From Cribrihabitans_A neustonicus (GTDB lineage: Bacteria; Pseudomonadota; Alphaproteobacteria; Rhodobacterales; Rhodobacteraceae): DNA of 64,000 bases. Both the position numbers and the translations under genes were made by a program. Below are positions 47,210 to 55,456 of this stretch, in pieces (within the stretch, counting starts at the first letter, position 1; every line of letters begins with the position of its first letter). A model generated the notes under the pieces. That model was not told where the DNA came from and did no database searches. It saw only the letters and a program-made list of their open reading frames with translations. The DNA lies in NCBI RefSeq assembly GCF_048820895.1, contig NZ_JBMERQ010000001.1, positions 434,001 to 498,000 on the forward strand. Direction: 5' to 3'.

Positions 47210-48285
47210 GCGACAGCGCCGCCCTCTGGGCCTCCCTGCCGGTGCCTGCCTTCCTGATCGACGCGCATGACCGCATTGCCGATGTGAACGGGCCCGGAGA
47301 GGGCTTCCTCAATGCTTCCCGCAAGGCGCTCATCGGCCAGCCGGTCTGGGACACGCTGGCGATCGACGCGCCGGTGGAGGAAGCCTTTGCCCGCGCCCGG
47401 GTGCAGGGCACGCCGCTGTTCGTGAACGATATCGACGTGGGCTCCGGCAGCCGCGCGCCCCTTCAATGCGCGGTGCAGGTAGCGCCGTTGCAGGGGCAGG
47501 ACGGCGTGATGCTGATGATGGTGAGCCCGCGCGAGCTGGCTGGCCGGATGACGCAGACACATAGCGCCAAGTCCGCGGCTGCGTCAGCGATCGGCATGGC
47601 GGAGATGCTGGCGCATGAGATCAAGAATCCGCTGGCAGGCATCACCGGGGCGGCGCAGCTTCTGAGCATGAACCTGTCGCAAGACGACCTGGAGCTTACC
47701 GACCTCATCGTGAGCGAGAGCCGCCGGATCGTGAAGCTTCTGGAGCAGGTGGAGCAGTTCGGCAACCTCTCGGAGCCGGACTTCCAGCCGGTGAACCTGC
47801 ACGACCTGCTGGACCGCGCGCGCCGCTCCGCGCTTCTGGGATTTGGCGCGCACATGCGCATCACCGAGGAATACGACCCATCGCTGCCGCTTGCCTGGGG
47901 CGATCAGGACCAGCTGCTGCAGGTGGTCCTGAACCTCCTGAAGAACGCTTCGGAAGCGGCTGGCAGGGACGGCGGGCATATTCACATCCGCACCTACTAC
48001 GAGCACTCCTTCCGCCTGCGCCGCAGTGACGGTACCGGCAAGCTGCTGCCCTTGCAGATCGAGATCCGCGACGACGGGCCGGGGCTGCCGGAGGCGATTA
48101 GGGATGACATCTTCGACCCGTTTGTATCGGGCCGGGAAAACGGGACCGGGCTGGGGCTTGCTCTGGTGAGCAAGATCATCTCGGACCACAATGGCTGGAT
48201 TTCGGTCAGTTCCGTTCCGGGCAAGACCGTGTTCCGGCTGTCGCTGTCGCGGGTTCCGCGCGGCCGCGGCCAGCAAGAGGACTGA
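47206..48285 (+). CDS. ntrB: Nitrogen regulation sensor histidine kinase NtrB
   Basis: NtrB phosphorylates NtrC when nitrogen is limiting and is controlled by PII proteins. The 359-aa soluble protein has an N-terminal PAS domain (about 5-115), the phospho-acceptor His137 in EMLAHEIKNPLAGITGAAQLL, and an ATPase domain with N-box QVVLNLLKNASEA, G1 IRDDGPGLPE and G2 ENGTGLGLALVSK. Start overlaps the dusB stop by 4 bp; ntrC follows after 4 bases. Confidence 0.96.
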   Translation: MSDSAALWASLPVPAFLIDAHDRIADVNGPGEGFLNASRKALIGQPVWDTLAIDAPVEEAFARARVQGTPLFVNDIDVGSGSRAPLQCAVQVAPLQGQDGVMLMMVSPRELAGRMTQTHSAKSAAASAIGMAEMLAHEIKNPLAGITGAAQLLSMNLSQDDLELTDLIVSESRRIVKLLEQVEQFGNLSEPDFQPVNLHDLLDRARRSALLGFGAHMRITEEYDPSLPLAWGDQDQLLQVVLNLLKNASEAAGRDGGHIHIRTYYEHSFRLRRSDGTGKLLPLQIEIRDDGPGLPEAIRDDIFDPFVSGRENGTGLGLALVSKIISDHNGWISVSSVPGKTVFRLSLSRVPRGRGQQED

Positions 48286-48289
48286 TGCC

Positions 48290-49654
48290 ATGGACGGCAC
48301 CGTACTGGTCGCTGACGACGACCGCACCATCCGCACTGTTTTGACCCAGGCGCTGACCCGCGCGGGCTGCAAGGTGCATGCCACTTCCTCGCTCACCACG
48401 CTGATGCGCTGGGTTGCGGAAGGAAAGGGCGACGTGGTTATCTCCGACGTGATGATGCCGGATGGGAACGGGCTGGAGATGCTGCCCAAGATCCAGGCGG
48501 ACCGGCCCGGGCTGCCGGTGATCGTGATTTCGGCGCAGAATACCATCATGACGGCGATCAAGGCCGAGGCGGCTGAGGCCTACGACTACCTGCCGAAGCC
48601 CTTCGACCTGCCGGAGCTGATGAAGCGTACCGCCAAGGCGCTGGCAGAGAAGCGCACGGTCCAGGCAGCGCCCCGGTCCGATGCCCCGGAAGAAACCGAG
48701 GAACTGCCCCTGATCGGGCGCAGTGAGGTAATGCAGGCGCTTTACCGGCTGATCGCGCGGGTGATGAATACCGATCTGCCGATCCTGATCACCGGCGAGA
48801 GCGGCGCGGGCAAGTCGCTGATTGCACGTTCGATCCATGATTTCTCCGACCGGCGCACCATGCCCTTTGTGCATGCAGGGGCGGCGGGCCTGGCTGAGCT
48901 GGAAGGCCCCGCGCGGCTGCTCGCGCAGGCGCGCGGCGGCACCCTGATGTTCGACGAGCTCGCCGATTTGCCCGAAGAGGCGCAGGCGCGGCTGGTGCGG
49001 ATGATGGACAGCCCTGGCGATCACGCGCCGCGCTTCATGGCGTCCAGCCAGCAGGACCTGGCGGCGGCGATGGAGGAGGGGCGGCTGCGCCAGGATCTCT
49101 ACTACCGGATCTGCGGCACCGTGCTGCATGTGCCCCCGCTGCGCGACCGGGTGGAGGACATCCCGCTGCTGGCAGAGCATTTTCTGGTGCGCGCTGAGAA
49201 CGAGGGCGCGCCGCACCGGACGTTGAGCCAGAAGGCGCGCGAGGCGCTGCGCCATTGCCGCTGGCCGGGCAACGTGCGCCAGCTGGAGAATCTGATCCGC
49301 CGGCTCGCATTCACCGCCCGGAACGAAGAGATCAGCGAGGAGGAAACCCTCACGGCGCTGGGCCCGCAGGCCGGGCCGGAGCCCGCGGCGGGGGTCACGA
49401 ACGAGAAGCTCTCGGAATCGGTGCGCCGCCATCTGCAGCGTTATTTTGACTTGCATGGCGACCTGCTGCCGCCGCCCGGGCTCTACATGCGGCTCCTGCG
49501 CGAAGTGGAAACGCCGCTTATCGAAATCGCCCTTGCTGCAACCGGCGGAAACCAGGCGCGCTGCGCGGAGCTGCTCGGGATCAACCGGAATACCTTGCGT
49601 AAGAAGATCACCGATCTGGATATTGAGGTGACACGGCGCCGCAAACTGATGTAA
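48290..49654 (+). CDS. ntrC: Response regulator NtrC, lacking the sigma-54 GAFTGA loop
   Basis: A 454-aa regulator with a receiver domain (Asp53 in VVISDVMMPDG), an AAA+ domain (Walker A GESGAGKS, about 169-176; Walker B TLMFDEL, about 219-225) and a C-terminal Fis-type HTH (GGNQARCAELLGINRNTLRKKI). Between Walker A and B, where sigma-54 activators have ELFGH..GAFTGA, this protein reads HAGAAGLAELEGPARLLAQA, so the GAFTGA loop is missing. The Rhodobacter capsulatus NtrC is known to lack it and to activate the sigma-70 polymerase; the same is inferred here. ATG 48290 has AAGAGG upstream. Confidence 0.95.
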   Translation: MDGTVLVADDDRTIRTVLTQALTRAGCKVHATSSLTTLMRWVAEGKGDVVISDVMMPDGNGLEMLPKIQADRPGLPVIVISAQNTIMTAIKAEAAEAYDYLPKPFDLPELMKRTAKALAEKRTVQAAPRSDAPEETEELPLIGRSEVMQALYRLIARVMNTDLPILITGESGAGKSLIARSIHDFSDRRTMPFVHAGAAGLAELEGPARLLAQARGGTLMFDELADLPEEAQARLVRMMDSPGDHAPRFMASSQQDLAAAMEEGRLRQDLYYRICGTVLHVPPLRDRVEDIPLLAEHFLVRAENEGAPHRTLSQKAREALRHCRWPGNVRQLENLIRRLAFTARNEEISEEETLTALGPQAGPEPAAGVTNEKLSESVRRHLQRYFDLHGDLLPPPGLYMRLLREVETPLIEIALAATGGNQARCAELLGINRNTLRKKITDLDIEVTRRRKLM

Positions 49655-49754
49655 TCTCGCCACATAACAGTGGCCGAAACGCGATTTGCCGTGTGCTGGC
49701 CACGAGATATGGCGGTGACCCGGAAGTGGTCACACATCAGGATGAGGGCAGTCG

Positions 49755-52040
49755 GTGGCGCAGAAGTCACATCTCCGCTCGGCATACGGGCCATTCACAG
49801 CCTTGGACCGCTGGCGGAAGACCCGCAAGGCGCGCAACATCGGCACTCTGGGGCTGGTGCTGCTGGGGCCGTTGCTGACGCTGCTGACCTATCTGGTGAT
49901 CGGTCCGCTGGGCCATGGTGCTTCCTCCAAACCGCTCCGGCTGATTCTGCTGGCGGACCTCGTCTACATCCTGTCGATCGCGGTGCTGGTGCTGACCCAG
50001 ACCGTGCGGCTGTTTGCGGCGCGGCGGTCAAAATCGGCGGGCTCCCGGCTGCACCTGCGGCTGATCGGCGCCTTCGGCTTCCTGACGCTGGTGCCCACCG
50101 TGATCGTGGCGGTTTTTGCCGTACTCACCGTGAACGTGGGCCTGGAGGGCTGGTTCTCCCAGCGGGTGCGGCAGGTGATCGGCAGCTCGCTCGCCGCGGC
50201 GGAGGCATATCAGACGCAGCAGAAGGACGATCTGAGCGAAGACGCCCGGGCGCTCGCGCGCTACCTCGACAACAGCCGGTCGCGCAGCTTCTTCATCAAC
50301 GACGCCGAACTGCGCCAGGTGCTGACTCAAGGCCAGCTGCAGATCCAGCGGGGTCTGCGCGAGGCTTATATCATCGACGGCGCGGGCGAGATCCGCGCCC
50401 GCGGCGAGCGGTCCTACGAGTTCGACTACGAGGAGCCCAGCCCGAGTCAGATCGGCGCCGCGCAAGCGCAGGGCTTTACCCTGATCGAGGATTGGGACAA
50501 CAGCGAATTCCGCGCCCTGGTGCCGCTCGACGCCTTTGTGGACCGCTATCTTTACATCAGCCGCGACGTGGACGGCGAGCTTCTGAACCTCCTGGACGAA
50601 ACCCAGGAGACGGCGCACCTTTACCAGCAGCTGGAAAGCGAGCGCGGCCGGGTGCTGTTTGAATTTGCACTGCTCTACCTCGGCTTTGCGGTGATCTTGA
50701 TCCTCGCGGCTATGTGGCTCGGCATGTGGTTTGCCGAGCGGCTCTCGCGCCCCGTCGGGCGGCTCACCGTTGCGGCACAGCGTGTCGGGGCCGGCAATCT
50801 GGACGTGCAGGTGCCGGAAGAGGGCGACAGCGGCGACGAAATTGCTCAGTTGGGTCAGTATTTCAACCAGATGACCCGCGAGCTTAAGGCGCAGCACGGC
50901 CGCTTGATCGAGAACAACCGGCAGATCGAACGCCGCCGCCGCCTGTTCGACTCGGTGCTGTCTTCGGTGACCTCCGGGGTGGTCGGGCTTGATCCGGACG
51001 GGCGCATCGCCTTCGTCAACCGTTCGGCCGAACGGCTGCTGGACTGGCAGGAGGACCAGCAGTCGCTGGCACTGGCCGTTGCCGTGCCCGAGTTCGGCCC
51101 CTTATTCGATGAGCTCTCCGCGAGCGGCGCCGACGTGGTGCAGGAGGAGATCAAGGTGACCCGCCAGGGCCGCCTGGAGAACCTGCTGGTGCGGATGGCG
51201 CCGCGGCGCTCGGGGGAGGGGCGGCTGGAAGGTTATGTGGTGGCCTTCGACGATGTGACCGACCTGGTCAGCGCTCAGCGGATGGCGGCCTGGGGCGACG
51301 TCGCGCGGCGCATTGCGCATGAGATTAAGAACCCGCTCACCCCGATCCAGCTCAGCGCCGAGCGCATCAAGCGCAAGTTCGGCCCCAAGCTGGAAAACGA
51401 AAGCGATGCCGACCAGATGCGTTCGATGACCGATGTGATCGTGCGCCAGACCAACGACCTGCGCCGGATCGTGGACGAGTTCTCCAAGTTCGCCCGCATG
51501 CCGGAGCCGGAGCGGCGCGAAGAGGACCTTGCCCAGCTGGTGCGCGATGCGGTGATCCTGCAGCAGACCGGCCAGCCGGAAGTGAAAATCACCGCCGAGC
51601 TGCCAGAGGCGCAGATGCCCGCTGATCTGGACGCCACCATGATTGGCCAAGCGCTCACCAACCTTATCAAGAATGCTGGCGAAGCGATTGAAAGCCTGAA
51701 GAAAAAAGGCGCGCCAGAAGGGCATGCGCCGGAGATCCGTGTGACCGCCGGGCGCGCTGCCAATGGCTATGAAATCCGCATTGCCGACAATGGTATCGGC
51801 CTGCCCGAAGACCGGGCACGGCTGTTTGAGCCCTATGTGACGACCCGCGACGCGGGGACCGGGCTGGGGCTTCCGATCGTCAAGAAGATCATCGAAGAGC
51901 ACGGGGGCACGCTCACGCTGGAAGATGCCCCAACCTTTGACGGGCAGGCGCACTTCGGTGCCATGGCCGTCATCCGCCTGCCCGCAGCAGCACGGGCCGG
52001 TGCGCACAACAAAGCGACAGTGAAAGCAGGTCTGACATGA
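49755..52040 (+). CDS. ntrY: Membrane sensor histidine kinase NtrY
   Basis: A 761-aa kinase of the NtrY/NtrX pair, linked in alphaproteobacteria to nitrogen, redox and envelope responses. Membrane segments at the N-terminus (IGTLGLVLLGPLLTLLTYLVIG, LILLADLVYILSIAVLVL, LIGAFGFLTLVPTVIVAVFAVL) precede a periplasmic domain of ~180 residues, another helix (FALLYLGFAVILILAAMWLG), HAMP, PAS, His522 in RIAHEIKNPLTPIQLSAERI, and the ATPase domain (DNGIGLPED, GTGLGLPIVKKI). The start is GTG with GAGGG upstream. Its stop overlaps the ntrX start. Confidence 0.95.
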   Translation: MAQKSHLRSAYGPFTALDRWRKTRKARNIGTLGLVLLGPLLTLLTYLVIGPLGHGASSKPLRLILLADLVYILSIAVLVLTQTVRLFAARRSKSAGSRLHLRLIGAFGFLTLVPTVIVAVFAVLTVNVGLEGWFSQRVRQVIGSSLAAAEAYQTQQKDDLSEDARALARYLDNSRSRSFFINDAELRQVLTQGQLQIQRGLREAYIIDGAGEIRARGERSYEFDYEEPSPSQIGAAQAQGFTLIEDWDNSEFRALVPLDAFVDRYLYISRDVDGELLNLLDETQETAHLYQQLESERGRVLFEFALLYLGFAVILILAAMWLGMWFAERLSRPVGRLTVAAQRVGAGNLDVQVPEEGDSGDEIAQLGQYFNQMTRELKAQHGRLIENNRQIERRRRLFDSVLSSVTSGVVGLDPDGRIAFVNRSAERLLDWQEDQQSLALAVAVPEFGPLFDELSASGADVVQEEIKVTRQGRLENLLVRMAPRRSGEGRLEGYVVAFDDVTDLVSAQRMAAWGDVARRIAHEIKNPLTPIQLSAERIKRKFGPKLENESDADQMRSMTDVIVRQTNDLRRIVDEFSKFARMPEPERREEDLAQLVRDAVILQQTGQPEVKITAELPEAQMPADLDATMIGQALTNLIKNAGEAIESLKKKGAPEGHAPEIRVTAGRAANGYEIRIADNGIGLPEDRARLFEPYVTTRDAGTGLGLPIVKKIIEEHGGTLTLEDAPTFDGQAHFGAMAVIRLPAAARAGAHNKATVKAGLT

Positions 52041-53455
52041 GTGACATTCTGATTGTGGACGACGAGCGGGACATCCGCGAACTGATCTCCGACATTCTGG
52101 AAGATGAGGGTTATGCCACCCGGAAAGCGGGCAGCTCGGACGAATGCATGGCGCAGCTGGAGGAGGCGGCGCCGGCGCTGCTGATCCTCGATATCTGGCT
52201 GAAGGACAGCCAGATGGACGGCATCGACATCCTGAAGACGGTGAAGCGCGAAAGCCCGGAGATCCCGGTGGTGATCATTTCAGGCCACGGCAACATCGAG
52301 ATCGCGGTAGCGGCGATCAAGCAGGGGGCCTATGATTTTATCGAGAAACCTTTCAACATCGATCAGCTGATGGTGGTGATCCGGCGCGCGATGGAAGCTT
52401 CGCAGCTGCGCCGCGAGAACACCGACCTGAAGCGCAAGGACAACGGCACGGCCGAAATGATCGGCGCCTCGGCAGCCTTCCGCACCCTCGCTGGCCAGCT
52501 TGACAAGGTGACCAAATCAAACGGCCGGGTGATGCTCACCGGCCCCGCGGGCAGCGGCAAGGAGATCGCAGCGCGCTACATCCACGCCAATTCGGCCCGC
52601 GCCGCGGCGCCCTTCGTCACCGTGAACTGCGCCAGCATTGAGCCCGAGCGCATGGAGGAAGTGCTGTTCGGCCGCGAAAGCCCCGAACGCGGGGTAGAGC
52701 AGGGCCTCCTGGAACAGGCGCATGGCGGCGTGGTGTTCTTCGACGAGGTCGCGGACATGCCGCTGGGCACTCAGTCCAAGATCTTGCGGGTGCTGGTCGA
52801 CCAGCAGTTCCAGCGCGCGGGCGGTACCGAGAAGATCCGCGTTGACCTGCGGGTGATCTCCGCCACCAACAAGGATCTCGACGCCGAGATCGAGGCGGGC
52901 CGCTTCCGCCAGGAGCTGTTCCACCGGCTGAACGTGGTGCCGGTGGCGGTGCCCTCGCTCGCCGACCGGCGCGAGGATATCCCGCTCCTGGCCGGCCACT
53001 TCATCCGCCAGTTTAACGAGGCCCAGGGCCTGCCGCTGCGCGAGCTGACCGAGGAAGCGGTGGCGCTGATGCAGACAATGACCTGGCCAGGCAACGTGCG
53101 CCAGCTGAAGAATCTGGTGGAGCGGGTACTGATCCTTGGCGACGGCAGCGGCCCGATCGAGGCAAAGGATCTGCCGCGCGATGAGGAGAAGCCGCAGGGC
53201 GACGGTCGGGTTGTGCTGTCGGGGGCACTGGCAACGCTGCCCCTGCGCGAGGCACGGGAAGCGTTCGAGCGGGAATATCTGCTCACCCAGATCAACCGTT
53301 TTGGCGGCAACATCAGCCGTACCGCATCTTTTGTCGGGATGGAGCGCTCGGCGCTGCACCGCAAGCTGAAGTCGCTGGGAGTTGTGACCTCGAGCAAGGC
53401 GGGCGCTCGGGTGGCGCGGGTCGAGGCGGATGCGGAGGCGGCAGACGCGGTCTGA
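52037..53455 (+). CDS. ntrX: Response regulator NtrX
   Basis: A 472-aa partner of NtrY: receiver domain with Asp52 (LLILDIWLKDSQMDGIDIL), AAA+ domain (Walker A TGPAGSGKE; Walker B VVFFDEV) and a Fis-type HTH (GGNISRTASFVGMERSALHRKL). The sigma-54 contact loop is missing too: after VLFG the sequence reads RESPERGVEQGLLEQAHGG, with no GAFTGA, and the Walker A threonine/serine position is Glu (GKE), which may weaken ATP hydrolysis. So it is probably not a sigma-54 activator. It is coupled to ntrY by a 4-bp overlap and ends the nitrogen cluster. Confidence 0.95.
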   Translation: MSDILIVDDERDIRELISDILEDEGYATRKAGSSDECMAQLEEAAPALLILDIWLKDSQMDGIDILKTVKRESPEIPVVIISGHGNIEIAVAAIKQGAYDFIEKPFNIDQLMVVIRRAMEASQLRRENTDLKRKDNGTAEMIGASAAFRTLAGQLDKVTKSNGRVMLTGPAGSGKEIAARYIHANSARAAAPFVTVNCASIEPERMEEVLFGRESPERGVEQGLLEQAHGGVVFFDEVADMPLGTQSKILRVLVDQQFQRAGGTEKIRVDLRVISATNKDLDAEIEAGRFRQELFHRLNVVPVAVPSLADRREDIPLLAGHFIRQFNEAQGLPLRELTEEAVALMQTMTWPGNVRQLKNLVERVLILGDGSGPIEAKDLPRDEEKPQGDGRVVLSGALATLPLREAREAFEREYLLTQINRFGGNISRTASFVGMERSALHRKLKSLGVVTSSKAGARVARVEADAEAADAV

Positions 53456-53476
53456 AACCGGCAAGCAAGGCCGCCG

Positions 53477-53495
53477 GGCCGGGACGTTCCCGGCC
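53477..53495. terminator. Hairpin between convergent ntrX and lipoprotein genes
   Basis: GGCCGGGA-CGT-TCCCGGCC is a perfect 8-bp stem with a three-base loop in the 50-bp gap between the two 3' ends. No T-tract follows on either strand. Confidence 0.45.
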
Positions 53496-53505
53496 GACCG
53501 TCTGC

Positions 53506-53967
53506 CTACCCGCCGGTGGCAGTCCCCATCAGCGTGGTGCCGTCGCGGGTTCTCAGCGCGCAGTTGTCCGCGGTGAGCGGCGGCAGCGCGGGCCCGGCCG
53601 CGCGGGCCTGGCCCTGCGGGCAGCGTGCGAGACTTAGCTGCTGGTAGCCCTTGCCAGCCATGCAGGCGCGCTCCAGCCGCAGCCGCAGGGGTCGGTTCAC
53701 GTCCACCGAGTAGTAGCTGCCTTCCACCCAGATGCTTGAGTGGTAGTGGCAATCGCCATGGTGGCAGAAGCGGCCGCCGGGGCGGTAGATGGGCGGGCGC
53801 TGGCGGATCTGGCTGGCGACCGGGGCCTGCTGCAGCGCTTGCGCCTGACAGGCCAGCTCATCCGCTTGCAGGCGCGCCACCATCGCGCCCTCCTTGTAGT
53901 AGACCGGCAGCGGCCCGCAGGCGGCGAGGCCCAGCATCGCCAGGGCAGCGGCAGATATCACGCGCAT
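53506..53967 (-). CDS. Small lipoprotein with a Cys/His cluster, unknown function
   Basis: A 153-aa predicted lipoprotein: MRVISAAALAMLGLAAC gives a lipobox with Cys17, followed by GPLPVYYKEGAMVARLQAD. The middle carries CHHGDCHYH (about residues 68-76) within RPGGRFCHHGDCHYHSSIW, a compact metal-ligand-like cluster, and more cysteines follow (ERACMAG, LARCPQG, DNCALR), which may form disulfides. I do not recognise the family. The ATG at 53967 fits best; ATG 53976 would add MPD. It lies on the opposite strand, splitting ntrX from trkA, two genes that are usually neighbours. Confidence 0.75.
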   Translation of the reverse strand: MRVISAAALAMLGLAACGPLPVYYKEGAMVARLQADELACQAQALQQAPVASQIRQRPPIYRPGGRFCHHGDCHYHSSIWVEGSYYSVDVNRPLRLRLERACMAGKGYQQLSLARCPQGQARAAGPALPPLTADNCALRTRDGTTLMGTATGG

Positions 53968-54078
53968 GTCGGGCATGGGCAAAGAATGCCTGCAAACTGA
54001 GGGCCTTACAATTAAATTGACCGTGATGGCCCCATCTGTCATTCAAACCGGGCAAAAAGGCGCCCAAAGGACAGGCTC

Positions 54079-55455
54079 ATGAAGGTTATCATCTGCGGCG
54101 CGGGCCAGGTCGGCTGGCAGATTGCCCGCCACCTTTCCGGCGAGCACAATGATGTCACCGTGGTCGACAACAACCCCGACCTGGTGCGCCGCGCCACCGA
54201 TACACTGGACGTGCAAGGGGTTGCGGGCTTTGCCTCCTACCCGGACGTGCTGGAGCGGGCGGGCGCGCGCGATGCCGACATGATCATTGCCGCCACCCAT
54301 TCCGACGAGGTCAACATGGTGACCTGCCAGGTGGCGCATTCGGTGTTTTCAGTGCAGCGAAAGATCGCGCGGCTGCGGGCCAAGAGCTACCTGACTGCGA
54401 TCTACTCCGACCTTTACCGCCGCGAGCACCTGCCCATCGACGTGGTGATCAGCCCCGAGCGCGAGGTTGCCGCGGCCGCGATGCTGCGGCTGTCGGCGCC
54501 GGCCGCCTTTGACATCGAAACCTTCATGGGCGGCAAGGCGCAGCTTCTGGGGATCCAGATCGACGAGCAGTGCCCGGTGGTGAACACGCCGCTGCGGCAG
54601 CTGACCGACCTGTTCTCCACCCTGCGCGCCATTGTCGTGGGCGTGCGCCGGGAGGGCACGCTGTTTGCGCCGGAGCCGGGCGATCAGCTGTTTGTGGGCG
54701 ACAGCTGCTATGTCTTTGCCCATGCCGAGGACGTGACCCGCACGGTGGAGGTTTTCGGCAAGACCGAGAAACGCCAGGATCGCGTGGTGGTGGTGGGCGG
54801 CGGCAATGTCGGGCTGGAGGTCGCGAAGGCGCTGGAGGCGCGCACCAGCCGCATCCGCGCCAAGGTGATCGAGCGCGACCGCAAGAGCGCCGAGCGCGCC
54901 GCCGAGGAGCTGGAGCGCACCATCGTGCTGAACGGCGACGGTTTGGACCGGGCGCTGATGATCGAGGCGGGGATCGAAAAGGCCGACGCCATGCTGGCGG
55001 TCACAGATGACGACCGCACCAACATGCTCGCTGCGGTGCGCGCCAAGGCCGAGGGCTGCCCTTTTGCCATTGCGCTGATCAACGATCCGACACTGGTGGC
55101 GCTGCTGCCGCATCTCGGCATCGACGCCTACATCAACCCGCGCTCCACCACGGTGAGCTCCATCCTGCGCCATATCCGGTATGGCCGGGTGCGGCAGGTC
55201 TACTCGCTGGGCGACGCCGAGGCGGAGATGATCGAAGCCGAGGTGCTGTCTACCTCGCCGATCGCGGGCCAGATGATCCGCGAGACTGATTTTCCCGAAG
55301 GCGTGCTGGTTGGCGGTGTTCTGAAAAACGGCGAGATGCTGCGCCCCACCGGGCAAACGCGGATCGAGGAGGGTGATGTGATCGCGCTCTTTGCCATGGC
55401 CGACGATGTGCCCGAGGTGGAGCGCCTGCTGCAGGTCTCGATCGATTACTTCTGA
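54079..55455 (+). CDS. trkA: Trk potassium-uptake regulatory subunit TrkA
   Basis: TrkA is the cytosolic, NAD(H)/ATP-binding ring that gates TrkH. The 458-aa protein holds two RCK units: Rossmann motifs ICGAGQVGWQIARHL at the N-terminus and VVGGGNVGLEVAKAL near residue 235, each followed by a TrkA-C domain (the second ending GDVIALFAMADDVPEVERLL). trkH starts one base after the trkA stop, so they are one operon. Upstream order ntrYX and downstream hfq-hflX is the usual alphaproteobacterial context. Confidence 0.96.
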   Translation: MKVIICGAGQVGWQIARHLSGEHNDVTVVDNNPDLVRRATDTLDVQGVAGFASYPDVLERAGARDADMIIAATHSDEVNMVTCQVAHSVFSVQRKIARLRAKSYLTAIYSDLYRREHLPIDVVISPEREVAAAAMLRLSAPAAFDIETFMGGKAQLLGIQIDEQCPVVNTPLRQLTDLFSTLRAIVVGVRREGTLFAPEPGDQLFVGDSCYVFAHAEDVTRTVEVFGKTEKRQDRVVVVGGGNVGLEVAKALEARTSRIRAKVIERDRKSAERAAEELERTIVLNGDGLDRALMIEAGIEKADAMLAVTDDDRTNMLAAVRAKAEGCPFAIALINDPTLVALLPHLGIDAYINPRSTTVSSILRHIRYGRVRQVYSLGDAEAEMIEAEVLSTSPIAGQMIRETDFPEGVLVGGVLKNGEMLRPTGQTRIEEGDVIALFAMADDVPEVERLLQVSIDYF

Positions 55456-55456
55456 C

